Both the position numbers and the translations under genes were made by a program. The notes beneath the pieces are model-generated. The model did not search any database. It was given only the letters and a program-made list of their open reading frames with translations, and was not told where the DNA came from. This document shows positions 1 to 5,485 of a stretch of DNA of 6,836 nt, one piece after another; the stretch's first letter is position 1, and each line of letters opens with the position of its first letter. The DNA comes from Chromatiales bacterium (GTDB lineage Bacteria > Pseudomonadota > Gammaproteobacteria > JACCYU01): positions 1-6,836 of the forward strand of contig JAPSGG010000079.1 in NCBI GenBank assembly GCA_031177845.1, written 5' to 3'.

Positions 1-218
1 GTACTGGCGTAACCTTCGGCTGCGAACTTCAACGCCAGTACATCTGCCAGTCCGATGAATAACGCCGCCGTGCCGGCAACCAGGGTATGGGTGCGAAAGC
101 CGGCCGGCTTGTTGGACATCTCGCGCTCGATCCCGACCGCGCCGCCCAGCGCCATGGCGATGGCGACTTGCGCTAGCACCCCCAGCTGGGAATTCAAATC
201 GGCGGAAAAGGGTTGCAC
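1..218 (-). CDS. MgtC/SapB-family inner-membrane protein, N-terminal part (cut by left window edge)
   Basis: Reading leftwards from a GTG at 218, the frame stays open to the window edge, giving about 72 residues. It contains the MgtC/SapB N-terminal signature: a glycine-rich first membrane helix (ALGGAVGIERE), then KPAGFRTHTLV and a second hydrophobic segment (AGTAALFIGLADVLAL). In this family the ALGG..G.ERE and KPAG.RTH blocks follow each other almost exactly as here. The proteins sit in the inner membrane; the best studied, MgtC, helps cells cope with low magnesium and modulates ATP synthase, but many chromosomal homologues have no tested role. The C-terminal half lies outside the window. 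The start is uncertain: the frame is open upstream to about 275, there is no good Shine-Dalgarno at normal distance from the GTG, and an ATT at 224 is the only other near-start. Family call is firm, start is not. Confidence 0.8.
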   Translation of the reverse strand, partial: MQPFSADLNSQLGVLAQVAIAMALGGAVGIEREMSNKPAGFRTHTLVAGTAALFIGLADVLALKFAAEGYAS

Positions 219-336
219 GACAATGTCACACCGTGATCCTGCCTTGACCGGGCAACTATAGGTTGCATGGGGAAGCTACCGGTCCATCAGAGGGGATAGT
301 CTGACGACAACCTGACTAACCCAGAGATCGCAGGCT

Positions 337-377
337 GCATTGCGCGCAGCACCAGGATTTTGCGATGTGCGCAATGC
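337..377. repeat. Inverted repeat / stem-loop just past the 381-746 stop codon
   Basis: Bases 337-348 (GCATTGCGCGCA) and 366-377 (TGTGCGCAATGC) are inverted copies with a single mismatch, which is a G-U wobble in plus-strand RNA. The loop is 17 nt. It begins 4 nt beyond the stop codon of the minus-strand gene at 381-746, so it would form at the 3' end of that transcript. There is no T-run on the minus strand after it, so it is not a classical intrinsic terminator. It could be a 3'-end stabilising hairpin or a factor-assisted terminator. The rest of 219-380 shows no gene. Confidence 0.5.
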
Positions 378-380
378 GCC

Positions 381-746
381 CTACTTCCTGCCGTTCTTCA
401 ACTCCCGGTTGCGAATGGACTCTGCCTGCAAGTCCCTAGAGTGAGCGCGAGACAGCCGGTGAAAGCGGGGCGATGGCCCGGCGTCCTCATAGACCGGATC
501 GCCAAATTCATCTTCCTCGACCACGCGGTCGCCCTCCACGTAAGGCATGGCGGATTCTAGTTCATCCAAGCTTGCCGAGATGAGGTCCGTGATAATGCCC
601 GAAATCCCGACGCCTGGATACATCTCCGCCAGCGCCTCAAGCCGGGCGGCGTCGCGAATGGGCAGGCGCACGACATACTCGCGCGCGGTCAGATGGGTGC
701 GTGGCGCCGATTCCCATTCGGCGAGCAAGCCCTTGACGTTTTTCAC
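381..746 (-). CDS. Small acidic conserved protein (often labelled 'type 1 pili tip component' / pilin assembly protein)
   Basis: A 121-residue soluble protein with no signal peptide or membrane segment. It resembles a short family conserved in Pseudomonas and relatives. Recognisable blocks are an N-terminal KGLLAEWE, a YVVRLP..DAARLEALAEMYPG segment (residues 24-45), a helix with ITDL..ASLDELE (52-64), PYVEGDRVVEEDEFGDPVYEDAGPSPRF split over residues 68-95, and a basic tail. The residue 30-65 stretch looks like a ribbon-helix-helix-type or other small helical module, but that is inference. The 'pili' names in databases are not supported by anything here: no secretion signal and no pilus genes nearby. 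The start is GTG at 744-746, preceded by AAGAGG with 5 nt spacing, which is convincing. It lies 157 nt downstream of the stress-protein gene on the same strand. Function unknown. Confidence 0.8.
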   Translation of the reverse strand: MKNVKGLLAEWESAPRTHLTAREYVVRLPIRDAARLEALAEMYPGVGISGIITDLISASLDELESAMPYVEGDRVVEEDEFGDPVYEDAGPSPRFHRLSRAHSRDLQAESIRNRELKNGRK

Positions 747-795
747 TTGAACCTCTTATTGACCCTTACGGCGGCGTTGGGATTTGGGGCTGGAG

Positions 796-804
796 AGATT
801 AGCA
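796..804 (-). promoter_or_regulatory. Possible extended -10 promoter for the 381-746 gene
   Basis: On the minus strand this reads TGCTAATCT, an extended -10 (TGn followed by TAATCT, four of six matches to TATAAT), about 50 nt upstream of the GTG start at 746. No convincing -35 box is present, which is tolerated with extended -10 promoters. The 747-903 gap also holds a 6-bp inverted repeat (CGTTGG/CCAACG, 828-842) with a 3-nt loop and no T-run. Confidence 0.25.
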
Positions 805-903
805 ATCCGCGGCGCATAACGGTAGCGCGTTGGGGACCAACGGGCCGATTTGACCGACGTCGATATATGGACAGATCAGACCGAGGTTTGTTAGCGCCCT
901 TCG

Positions 904-1368
904 TCAGGGTCTAATGGACAGCACCGGGCAACATGCTCTTCTGACCACCTGTTCGGTAATGCTGCCGATGAGCATATGGCCGAGTCCGGTGCGCCCGTGA
1001 GTGGACATGATGATCAGGTTTGCGCCAATTTCGGCTGCCTTCCCTAGGATCTTGTCGCTGACGGCGCCCATATCCACCTCCTGATAGACCGAAATAGTCG
1101 CGGTCAGGTCTTGAAAGTGCTCGGCTACGAATCGGGCGAGGGCCTGTCGGCGCTCCTGTAAAAACGCCGCGACGTCGATTACCGGTACATGCAGCGAGGC
1201 GCCCTCATCGAGGCCCAGCGGATAGGGGACGGCCGCCTCGTAATGCGCGACGCAATAGATATAGACCTCAGCGCCGAACAGCGCCGCCATCTCCAGCGCG
1301 TATCGCACGCCAGCGCGGGATGTTGCGGAAAGATCGGTCGGTGCGAGGATCTTTTTGATCGTGTCCAT
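904..1368 (-). CDS. Universal stress protein, UspA family
   Basis: A 154-residue single-domain UspA protein, the usual length. The N-terminal strand and first ligand loop read KKILAPTDLSATS with Asp12; the C-terminal nucleotide motif reads STHGRTGLGHMLIGS (residues 122-136), followed by the conserved ITEQVVRRACCPVLSIRP. In ATP-binding members the motif is G-2x-G-9x-G(S/T); here the last two parts (Gly125, then nine residues, then Gly135-Ser136) are intact while the first glycine is Ser122. ATP binding is therefore likely but not certain. Such cytoplasmic proteins usually dimerise and are induced by starvation, redox or respiratory stress. The ATG at 1366-1368 is preceded by AGGGG with 5 nt spacing, so the start is well supported. 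It lies 141 nt downstream of the methyltransferase gene on the same strand. Exact client or signal unknown. Confidence 0.93.
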   Translation of the reverse strand: MDTIKKILAPTDLSATSRAGVRYALEMAALFGAEVYIYCVAHYEAAVPYPLGLDEGASLHVPVIDVAAFLQERRQALARFVAEHFQDLTATISVYQEVDMGAVSDKILGKAAEIGANLIIMSTHGRTGLGHMLIGSITEQVVRRACCPVLSIRP

Positions 1369-1509
1369 CGATACCCCTGCCGCAATGTGGCGTTGTTTGT
1401 GGGGATTGTATTGATATCGTAGTACCGCTCTTGGCGCTCTTTCCCTCCGAAATGCTGAGGGCTGAATACCGCGCCCACGGATGAGGTCCGCAACCTCAGG
1501 TCCATCACC

Positions 1510-2334
1510 TTAATGATCCCCTGTCAGCGGCACGAAGCGGACGGGCAGGAGCTGCCGGGTCTCTACCGTGCCTTGTGGAGTTTTCTCCAACAGCAGCAGA
1601 TGCTGCGTGAATGGCGTACTGCTGACCGGGATGACCATCCGTCCTCCCGGTTTCAACTGGCGCACCAGCGGCGGCGGGACATTTTCCGCTCCTGCGGTCA
1701 CCATGATCGCATCGAATGGCGCCTGTTCCTCCCAGCCGTGATAGCCATCGCCGATGCGGGTAGTAACATTGTCGTAGCCGAGCTGTTGCAGACGCTTGGT
1801 CGCCTGCTCGGCGAGCGGTTCGATGATCTCAATCGAATATACGTACTTGGCAAGCTCCGCGAGCACCGCCGCCTGATAGCCCGAGCCGGTGCCGACCTCC
1901 AGCACCACATCGTCATCGTCGACGTTGAGTAGATCGGTCATCAGCGCGACGATGTAGGGCTGCGAGATGGTTTGCCCGTATCCGATCGGCAGCGGACGGT
2001 TTTCGTAGGCATGGTCGCGCAGTCCCTCGGGCACGAACTGGTGGCGCGGCACTTGATTCATCGCCGCCAGTACCTCAGGGTCCAGCTGTTCGCCGTCCAA
2101 ATCTTGGACCCGCGCGTAGTCTTTGAGATGCTCGACCATATCCGCGCGCACGGCGCTGTAGGCGTCATTATCCTCGCTCGCGGCAAGTGGCGCGTAAGTG
2201 AGGATGCCATACAGTACCGGAGCGGCGATAGATCGCCATGCCGGGAGGAGGTGCGCGGCGCGGTGGAGGCTCAGCGCAAATCTTGCGGCGCGAAATTCTA
2301 CTGGGCATTGGTTGTGCGATGTGTTGTGCGACAT
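1510..2334 (-). CDS. pcm: Protein-L-isoaspartate O-methyltransferase with N-terminal export signal
   Basis: A 274-residue PIMT. The catalytic domain (from about residue 62) has the family blocks: GQTISQPYIVALMTDLL (120-136), the SAM-binding motif VLEVGTGSGYQAAVLAEL (144-161), IGDGYHGW (194-201), FDAIMVTAGAENVPPPLV (207-224), LKPGGRMVIPV and the terminal VRFVPLTG. The enzyme methylates isoaspartyl residues formed in ageing proteins, starting their repair. E. coli Pcm is about 208 residues; this one has about 60 extra N-terminal residues with basic positions (15-34) and a hydrophobic stretch (about 35-52) ending in PLAAS, like a signal peptide or anchor. The ATG at 2334 has only a weak ribosome site. 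In-frame GTG (residue 62) and ATG (residue 66, base 2139) would give a cytoplasmic enzyme, but neither has a ribosome site at good distance. The gene is not in the surE-pcm-nlpD-rpoS setting; it diverges from yggX across 131 nt. Family certain, location inferred. Confidence 0.92.
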   Translation of the reverse strand: MSHNTSHNQCPVEFRAARFALSLHRAAHLLPAWRSIAAPVLYGILTYAPLAASEDNDAYSAVRADMVEHLKDYARVQDLDGEQLDPEVLAAMNQVPRHQFVPEGLRDHAYENRPLPIGYGQTISQPYIVALMTDLLNVDDDDVVLEVGTGSGYQAAVLAELAKYVYSIEIIEPLAEQATKRLQQLGYDNVTTRIGDGYHGWEEQAPFDAIMVTAGAENVPPPLVRQLKPGGRMVIPVSSTPFTQHLLLLEKTPQGTVETRQLLPVRFVPLTGDH

Positions 2335-2465
2335 AATGGGCTACCAGTTAAGCAGTTCTTCGTTCCAAAGCTATCAAACTTGGCAGTGCAATTCGTAATC
2401 CTCCCGGATCCTAAAGTCCTGGAGAGATAGCTGGTGCGGAATGCAGCGAGAGTAGAAGGTGCAAC

Positions 2466-2750
2466 ATGGCGCATATGGTGCAATGCGTGGTACTAAAGCG
2501 CGAGGCCGAGGGGCTGGAGCGGCCCCCGTATCCAGGCCCCCTGGGCATCCGCATCTATGAAAACGTTTCCAAGGAAGCCTGGCAGCAATGGCTCCAGCGC
2601 CTGACGATGATCATCAACGATTACCAACTCAGCACGGCCGATCCCAAAAGCGTCGCGGAGATCGAGCGCCATATGCTGGGATTTCTGTTCGGCGAGGGCG
2701 AATTGGGCGGCCTGCCGGCCGGATTCCAGGCTGCAGGGGCGAAGAAATAG
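2466..2750 (+). CDS. yggX: YggX, Fe(II)-trafficking / oxidative-damage protection protein
   Basis: A 94-residue protein matching YggX in length and blocks: VQCVVLKREAEGL at the N-terminus with Cys7 in the same position as in E. coli, then YPGPLGIRIYENVSKEAWQQW (split over residues 22-42), QRLTMIINDYQL (44-55) and the C-terminal helix IERHMLGFLFGEGE (66-79). YggX is a small cytoplasmic protein that binds or traffics labile Fe(II) and protects Fe-S enzymes against superoxide; Cys7 matters for its function. The start at ATG 2466 follows AGAAGG with 6 nt spacing and places the cysteine correctly; the second ATG (2475) would put it at position 4. In enterics yggX follows mutY; here it stands alone, divergent from pcm and convergent with an Fe-S carrier gene. 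That Fe-S neighbour fits its role. Confidence 0.95.
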   Translation: MAHMVQCVVLKREAEGLERPPYPGPLGIRIYENVSKEAWQQWLQRLTMIINDYQLSTADPKSVAEIERHMLGFLFGEGELGGLPAGFQAAGAKK

Positions 2751-2764
2751 CCGGGCCAAGCTCC

Positions 2765-2868
2765 ACGAGGGGTGTTAACGCAAAGCTCGCAGCGGCTAAG
2801 GAGAGGGATTAGAGAGCGAAGACCATGGGTTTCATTAGCCGTTAAGCTCTTAACCCCTAGTCCCTCGT
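2765..2868. repeat. Nested, mutually exclusive inverted repeats between yggX and the HesB-like gene
   Basis: The stretch can fold in two competing ways. In one, ACGAGGG (2765-2771) pairs with CCCTCGT (2862-2868) and CGGCTAA (2793-2799) with TTAGCCG (2835-2841); GGGG, TTAA and AGCT blocks between them also match in order. In the other, AGGGATTAG (2804-2812) pairs with CTAGTCCCT (2857-2865) through nine pairs including one wobble, and GAGAGC (2812-2817) with GCTCTT (2846-2851). There is also a near-palindrome GTTAAGCTCTTAAC (2841-2854). No T-run follows on either strand, so it is not a standard terminator. It lies 14 nt after the yggX stop. Pairings are read directly; that an RNA forms them is inference. 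Confidence 0.45.
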
Positions 2869-2870
2869 TC

Positions 2871-2932
2871 AACTTAGAGACCCCGCGCTGTATCGAACTA
2901 CCTATACCTATAAGTTAGAAAAGAGGGGTTCG
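2871..2932. repeat. Interleaved inverted repeats (pseudoknot-like) past the HesB-like stop codon
   Basis: AACTTA (2871-2876) matches TAAGTT (2911-2916) as inverted copies, while GACCCC (2879-2884) can pair with GGGGTT (2925-2930) with one wobble. The two helices interleave, the arrangement of an H-type pseudoknot. Between them is a short direct repeat (CCTATA twice, 2901-2912). It sits directly downstream of the minus-strand Fe-S carrier gene. The helices are short (6 bp each), so chance is a real possibility. Confidence 0.25.
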
Positions 2933-2933
2933 T

Positions 2934-3332
2934 TTAATGCTGGGCGTGACCGCAGCCCGCGCAGGTGCCTCCACCGCCAATCGCCTGAAATACGTTTCTG
3001 AACACGAAACTAGGGCCGGTCGCCAGCTCCTGAAAATCGATTTCCACGCCTTCCAGAAAGCTCAGCGCGACTGCATCCACGTACACCTTCACACCGTCCT
3101 GTTCCAGTACCAGGTCGTGCTCGTAGCGTTCGGTGGCGAAGGTCATGCCATAAGTCATACCGGCGCAACCGCCGCCTGCCACAAAGACGCGCAGGCCCGC
3201 GACCTCGGCTTCGTCCTCGGCCTCTAGCAGCGACTTGAGCTGCTCGTGAGCCGCGGGGGTAAGCTTGATCTGATCGCAAGTCAACCTGTTGAACAAGGGT
3301 CGAACGTCCTGGACGGGGCCTATTTGTGACAT
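2934..3332 (-). CDS. A-type Fe-S cluster carrier, HesB/IscA/ErpA family, with CxxC C-terminus
   Basis: A 132-residue HesB/IscA-type protein. A-type carriers receive Fe-S clusters or iron from the assembly scaffold and pass them to target apoproteins in the cytoplasm. The core begins at QIKLTPAAHEQLKSLL (21-36), followed by GLRVFVAGGGCAGMTYGM (46-63) with the first ligand Cys56, then VKVYVDAVALSFLEGVEIDFQE (81-102) and GPSFVFRN (106-113). The usual C-terminal pair is C-G-C (CxC) followed by GSSF; here it is C-A-G-C (Cys124, Cys127), followed by GHAQH. An extra Cys19 lies in an N-terminal extension of about 20 residues. The frame is open to 3470, but ATG 3332 is chosen because GAGGTG lies 5 nt before it; the longer reading adds a low-complexity, non-conserved segment. 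Whether it is orthologous to ErpA or a separate paralogue cannot be told; no isc or suf genes are in view. Confidence 0.88.
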   Translation of the reverse strand: MSQIGPVQDVRPLFNRLTCDQIKLTPAAHEQLKSLLEAEDEAEVAGLRVFVAGGGCAGMTYGMTFATERYEHDLVLEQDGVKVYVDAVALSFLEGVEIDFQELATGPSFVFRNVFQAIGGGGTCAGCGHAQH

Positions 3333-3337
3333 ATTGT

Positions 3338-3343
3338 CACCTC
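3338..3343 (-). promoter_or_regulatory. Ribosome binding site fixing the HesB-like start
   Basis: On the minus strand the sequence reads GAGGTG, then 5 nt (ACAAT), then the ATG at 3332. This near-perfect Shine-Dalgarno is why the shorter 132-residue protein is preferred to the 178-residue reading from 3470. Confidence 0.8.
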
Positions 3344-3643
3344 GTTGAGATGGTGGATACCAGTTGCGTTTAAGATCGCTGGCGCGTTTTCCGTAGCATC
3401 CCGACGCTGCAGCGCTGCCGCCGAGTCGACCATCGATACGCTGCACCGCCATTCCGGCCAGGGGCCGCATAATGGCGGATGTGCGAAATCGAATTTGAAC
3501 CGTGGACTCTATAAAAGTTTAGCACGCAGCCACTTCCAGTTCAGCGTGCTTTCGATAGCTAAGGTATCAAGCCTAAGAACGATCCCACGCCGATGCACTC
3601 AGATAAGGCGCTGTCTCCTCGAAACTGGGATCACCACGCTCTC
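3344..3643. other. Divergent regulatory gap between the HesB-like gene and the sugar dehydrogenase-like gene
   Basis: About 300 nt without a supported gene; it must carry the promoters of both divergent neighbours. Visible elements are a TATAAA hexamer at 3510-3515 (plus strand, no good -35 seventeen bases upstream) and, starting 6 nt after it, an inverted repeat AGCACGC (3521-3527) / GCGTGCT (3544-3550) with a 16-nt spacer. This repeat would overlap the transcription start if TATAAA is a -10 box. The 11-mer GCTAAGGTATC occurs at 3558-3568 and again at 3739-3749 inside the following gene. The longer reading frames that extend both neighbours into this gap lack ribosome sites and conserved sequence. 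Confidence 0.4.
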
Positions 3644-4912
3644 ATGATTTTACGTAGAACATCGGGCCTTCGTCTGCTCAGCACACTGCTTGATGGCCTT
3701 GCCGTGATCGGTACATCTGGTTTGGCCGCCGATGTCCCGCTAAGGTATCGCGAACAAACGCTCGACGTCGCCGGGGAACGGCGTATTGTGCGCGTGCCGG
3801 ACGGTTACATGCTGGAAGTGCTCGCCGACGACCTCGACGAACCGAGATTATTGGAATTCACACCTAACGGCGACCTCTTTATCGGCTCGAGCTCGGGAGA
3901 AGTTTACCGATTACCGCCGCCTTATACCGACCCGACGGTCCTGGTCGAGCTGGATGATTACCCCCATAGTATCGCATTCCGTGAGGGCGAGATGCTGATT
4001 GCGCAGAACCATGGCTTGTACCGCGCGCCCTATCGCGCCGGTGAGGCGCGAATCGATGCGGACGATGTGAAGCTGCTGGCGAAACTGCCCGGAGGCGCAG
4101 GTCACAGCAGCCGCACGGTGCGTGTTGGACCTGATGGGCGCGTATACGTGAGCCTCGGCATCAGTGGCAACTGCAGCGATCAATACCTAGGGAAAGGCTA
4201 TCCTTTCGAGGATCGACGCGGCGGGGTGCTGGTGCTGAACGAAGGAGGCCAAGCACCAACCTGGGAAGCTTATGCCTCAGGTCTGCGTAACCCGGTCGGA
4301 TTCGATTGGCAGCCCGGCACCAGTGGCCTGTACGTGAGCAACAACGGACCGGATCACTGGGGCTATGATCTGCCGCCCGAGTACTTCAGCCGTGCGGAGC
4401 CGAATTCCTTTCACGGCATGCCGTGGTTTCAGTACGATGGCGAACAGGTGCGCCGCGACGACTGCACCGGACGCTCGCCGCCCCGCCCGCGGGGCGAGGT
4501 TACGCCGCCGGTAGCGACATTCCCGGCGCGCAGCGCACCGATGGGCGTGGCCTTTGTTCCAAAGGATGCCATGACCCTGGCGCTGGTGGGTGACGCGATC
4601 GTCGCTTTGCACGGTTCTTGGGCAATCTTGCCGGCCGGCGGCGCGGGCGGTGATCCAGCCACCCAACGTTCGCCCAAGATCGTGGTTGTGCGCTTTGAAG
4701 ATGGTGAGGCGCAACGCGTGGACGATCTGGTGACCGGCTTCCAGCTTCCGAACGGCAAACGGTGGGCGCGCCCGGTCGGGGTTGCGATCGGCCCCGACCG
4801 GGCGCTTTACTTCACCAGCGATGAAGGCACCAGCAGTGGTCTGCTGCGATACTTTGTTGGCGGTAACGGCGCTGTATTCCGACTGAGACCCAGCGCGACC
4901 GCAGCGGAATGA
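3644..4912 (+). CDS. Secreted PQQ-type glucose/sorbosone dehydrogenase-family beta-propeller protein
   Basis: A 422-residue exported protein of the soluble quinoprotein glucose/sorbosone dehydrogenase (GSDH) family, six-bladed propellers that oxidise sugars or aldehydes with PQQ. Residue numbers count from ATG 3644. A signal peptide is clear: basic start MILRRTSGLR, hydrophobic core, then SGLAA before DVPLRY. Family blocks in order: DGYMLEVLADDLDEPR, LLEFTPNGDLFIGSSSGEVYRL, GAGHSSRTVRVGPDGRVYVS (His154 and Arg157, in the place of the sGDH catalytic histidine region), ASGLRNPVGFDWQP (213-224), NNGPDHWGYDLPPEYF, then ALHGSWA and WARPVGVAIGPDRALYFTSD. Two mature-part cysteines (177, 274) could form a disulfide in the periplasm. 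The frame extends upstream to ATG 3593, but that adds a hydrophilic stretch before the signal peptide; neither start has a strong ribosome site. No PQQ-synthesis genes are visible. The true substrate is unknown; some family members lack tested dehydrogenase activity. It converges on the HiPIP gene with a 7-nt gap. Confidence 0.87.
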   Translation: MILRRTSGLRLLSTLLDGLAVIGTSGLAADVPLRYREQTLDVAGERRIVRVPDGYMLEVLADDLDEPRLLEFTPNGDLFIGSSSGEVYRLPPPYTDPTVLVELDDYPHSIAFREGEMLIAQNHGLYRAPYRAGEARIDADDVKLLAKLPGGAGHSSRTVRVGPDGRVYVSLGISGNCSDQYLGKGYPFEDRRGGVLVLNEGGQAPTWEAYASGLRNPVGFDWQPGTSGLYVSNNGPDHWGYDLPPEYFSRAEPNSFHGMPWFQYDGEQVRRDDCTGRSPPRPRGEVTPPVATFPARSAPMGVAFVPKDAMTLALVGDAIVALHGSWAILPAGGAGGDPATQRSPKIVVVRFEDGEAQRVDDLVTGFQLPNGKRWARPVGVAIGPDRALYFTSDEGTSSGLLRYFVGGNGAVFRLRPSATAAE

Positions 4913-4919
4913 CGAGGCT

Positions 4920-5219
4920 TTATGCCGTTGCCCAGGCGCTGCACCAGCCCTTGGCGGCGACCAGCTTGCCCTGAAAGATCTGGCAAGGACCTTGTTGGGC
5001 GCCGCCACCGTAGTACTTGCAGTTGTCGCAGTACTGGCCCTTCTTCGGAGAGTTGTCGGTGTACTGCAGCTGCTTGGCCATGGGGTCGTCTGCCGACACC
5101 TGTTCGGCGGCATGCGCCGGGCTGCGCAGCAAGAGATTGGCAAGCGGTACCGCCACTATGCCGCCAAGGGCGAGCTTGATGGCGCGCCGGCGGCCATGTT
5201 CGATGGGTTTCTCTGACAT
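4920..5219 (-). CDS. hip: High-potential iron-sulfur protein (HiPIP), Tat-exported
   Basis: A 99-residue precursor of a periplasmic one-electron carrier with a single [4Fe-4S] cluster cycling between +2 and +3. The N-terminus is a twin-arginine signal: RRRAIKLALGG (10-20), a hydrophobic stretch, then an AHA cleavage site (35-37), leaving about 62 residues. The Tat route fits a cofactor loaded before export. The four cluster ligands are Cys64, Cys67, Cys79 and Cys93, spaced C-x2-C-x11-C-x13-C, within YCDNCKYYGGG, GPCQIFQGKLV and KGWCSAW, all typical of the family. The start is ATG 5219, where GAGGAG stands 6 nt upstream; a longer reading to 5291 adds 24 residues before the Tat signal and is rejected. 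HiPIPs are found in purple phototrophic bacteria and in lithotrophic or respiratory proteobacteria, often linking the bc1 complex to an oxidase or reaction centre. No such complex is in view, so its partner here is unknown. Confidence 0.95.
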   Translation of the reverse strand: MSEKPIEHGRRRAIKLALGGIVAVPLANLLLRSPAHAAEQVSADDPMAKQLQYTDNSPKKGQYCDNCKYYGGGAQQGPCQIFQGKLVAAKGWCSAWATA

Positions 5220-5225
5220 CGCAAT

Positions 5226-5231
5226 CTCCTC
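5226..5231 (-). promoter_or_regulatory. Ribosome binding site fixing the HiPIP start
   Basis: GAGGAG on the minus strand, 6 nt before ATG 5219. It selects the start that places the twin-arginine motif about ten residues in, as expected for a Tat signal. Confidence 0.85.
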
Positions 5232-5234
5232 GTC

Positions 5235-5255
5235 GGTCACCCTGACCGGATGACC
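5235..5255. repeat. TGACC/GGTCA half-site cluster in the HiPIP leader
   Basis: The plus strand carries GGTCA (5235-5239), TGACC (5243-5247) and TGACC (5251-5255): a 5-bp inverted repeat with a 3-nt spacer, followed by a direct copy at 8-nt period. It lies just upstream of the HiPIP ribosome site. It could be an operator or a small leader hairpin, but the units are short and chance is possible. Confidence 0.3.
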
Positions 5256-5467
5256 TTTTTGTATGATTTCAAGACACGCCCCGCGGCACACCGAAGGACG
5301 CTCGTCGAACGTTATGCACGGATCGGGCCATAGAGAGGCGTCTTTCTACCGCAACGGATCTAGATGCGCGCCTACCCGAGCAAGAGCCGCGGCCGAAGGC
5401 TCCGATAAACGTGGCCATCTGGTTGGCGAACGGCCTTGCCTGGTCCGGTCAAGCAACATGGGTACGA

Positions 5468-5473
5468 TATAAT
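5468..5473 (+). promoter_or_regulatory. Consensus -10 box (TATAAT) almost at the transpeptidase start
   Basis: A perfect TATAAT ends only 12 nt before the chosen ATG (5486). A transcript starting 6-8 nt after it would have a leader of roughly 4-7 nt and no Shine-Dalgarno; none is visible before the ATG in any case. No clean -35 box lies 16-18 nt upstream; the nearest TTG-containing candidate (TTGCCT, 5436-5441) is about 26 nt away. Confidence 0.45.
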
Positions 5474-5485
5474 GCCGTTGTGCAT

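Noticed and set aside
1972..2430. Plus-strand open frame of 152 codons opposite pcm
   Set aside because: Antisense to conserved methyltransferase motifs, no recognisable domain and no ribosome site; shadow frame. The frame at 1513-1932 is rejected for the same reason.
2765..2868. tRNA-like gene in the structured intergenic region
   Set aside because: No acceptor stem with matching T-arm (TTCRA) or anticodon arm spacing could be found; only irregular helices.
3333..3470. Longer start for the HesB-like protein
   Set aside because: The extra 46 residues are non-conserved, while a strong GAGGTG ribosome site stands 5 nt before ATG 3332.
4277..5143. Long minus-strand open frame (288 codons) across the dehydrogenase-like gene and HiPIP
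   Set aside because: Arg/Pro/Ala-rich translation with no domain; it overlaps two well-supported genes and is a shadow of GC-rich coding sequence.
5411..5485. Longer start for the L,D-transpeptidase
   Set aside because: It would bury the signal peptide behind 25 unrelated residues and run through the TATAAT box.
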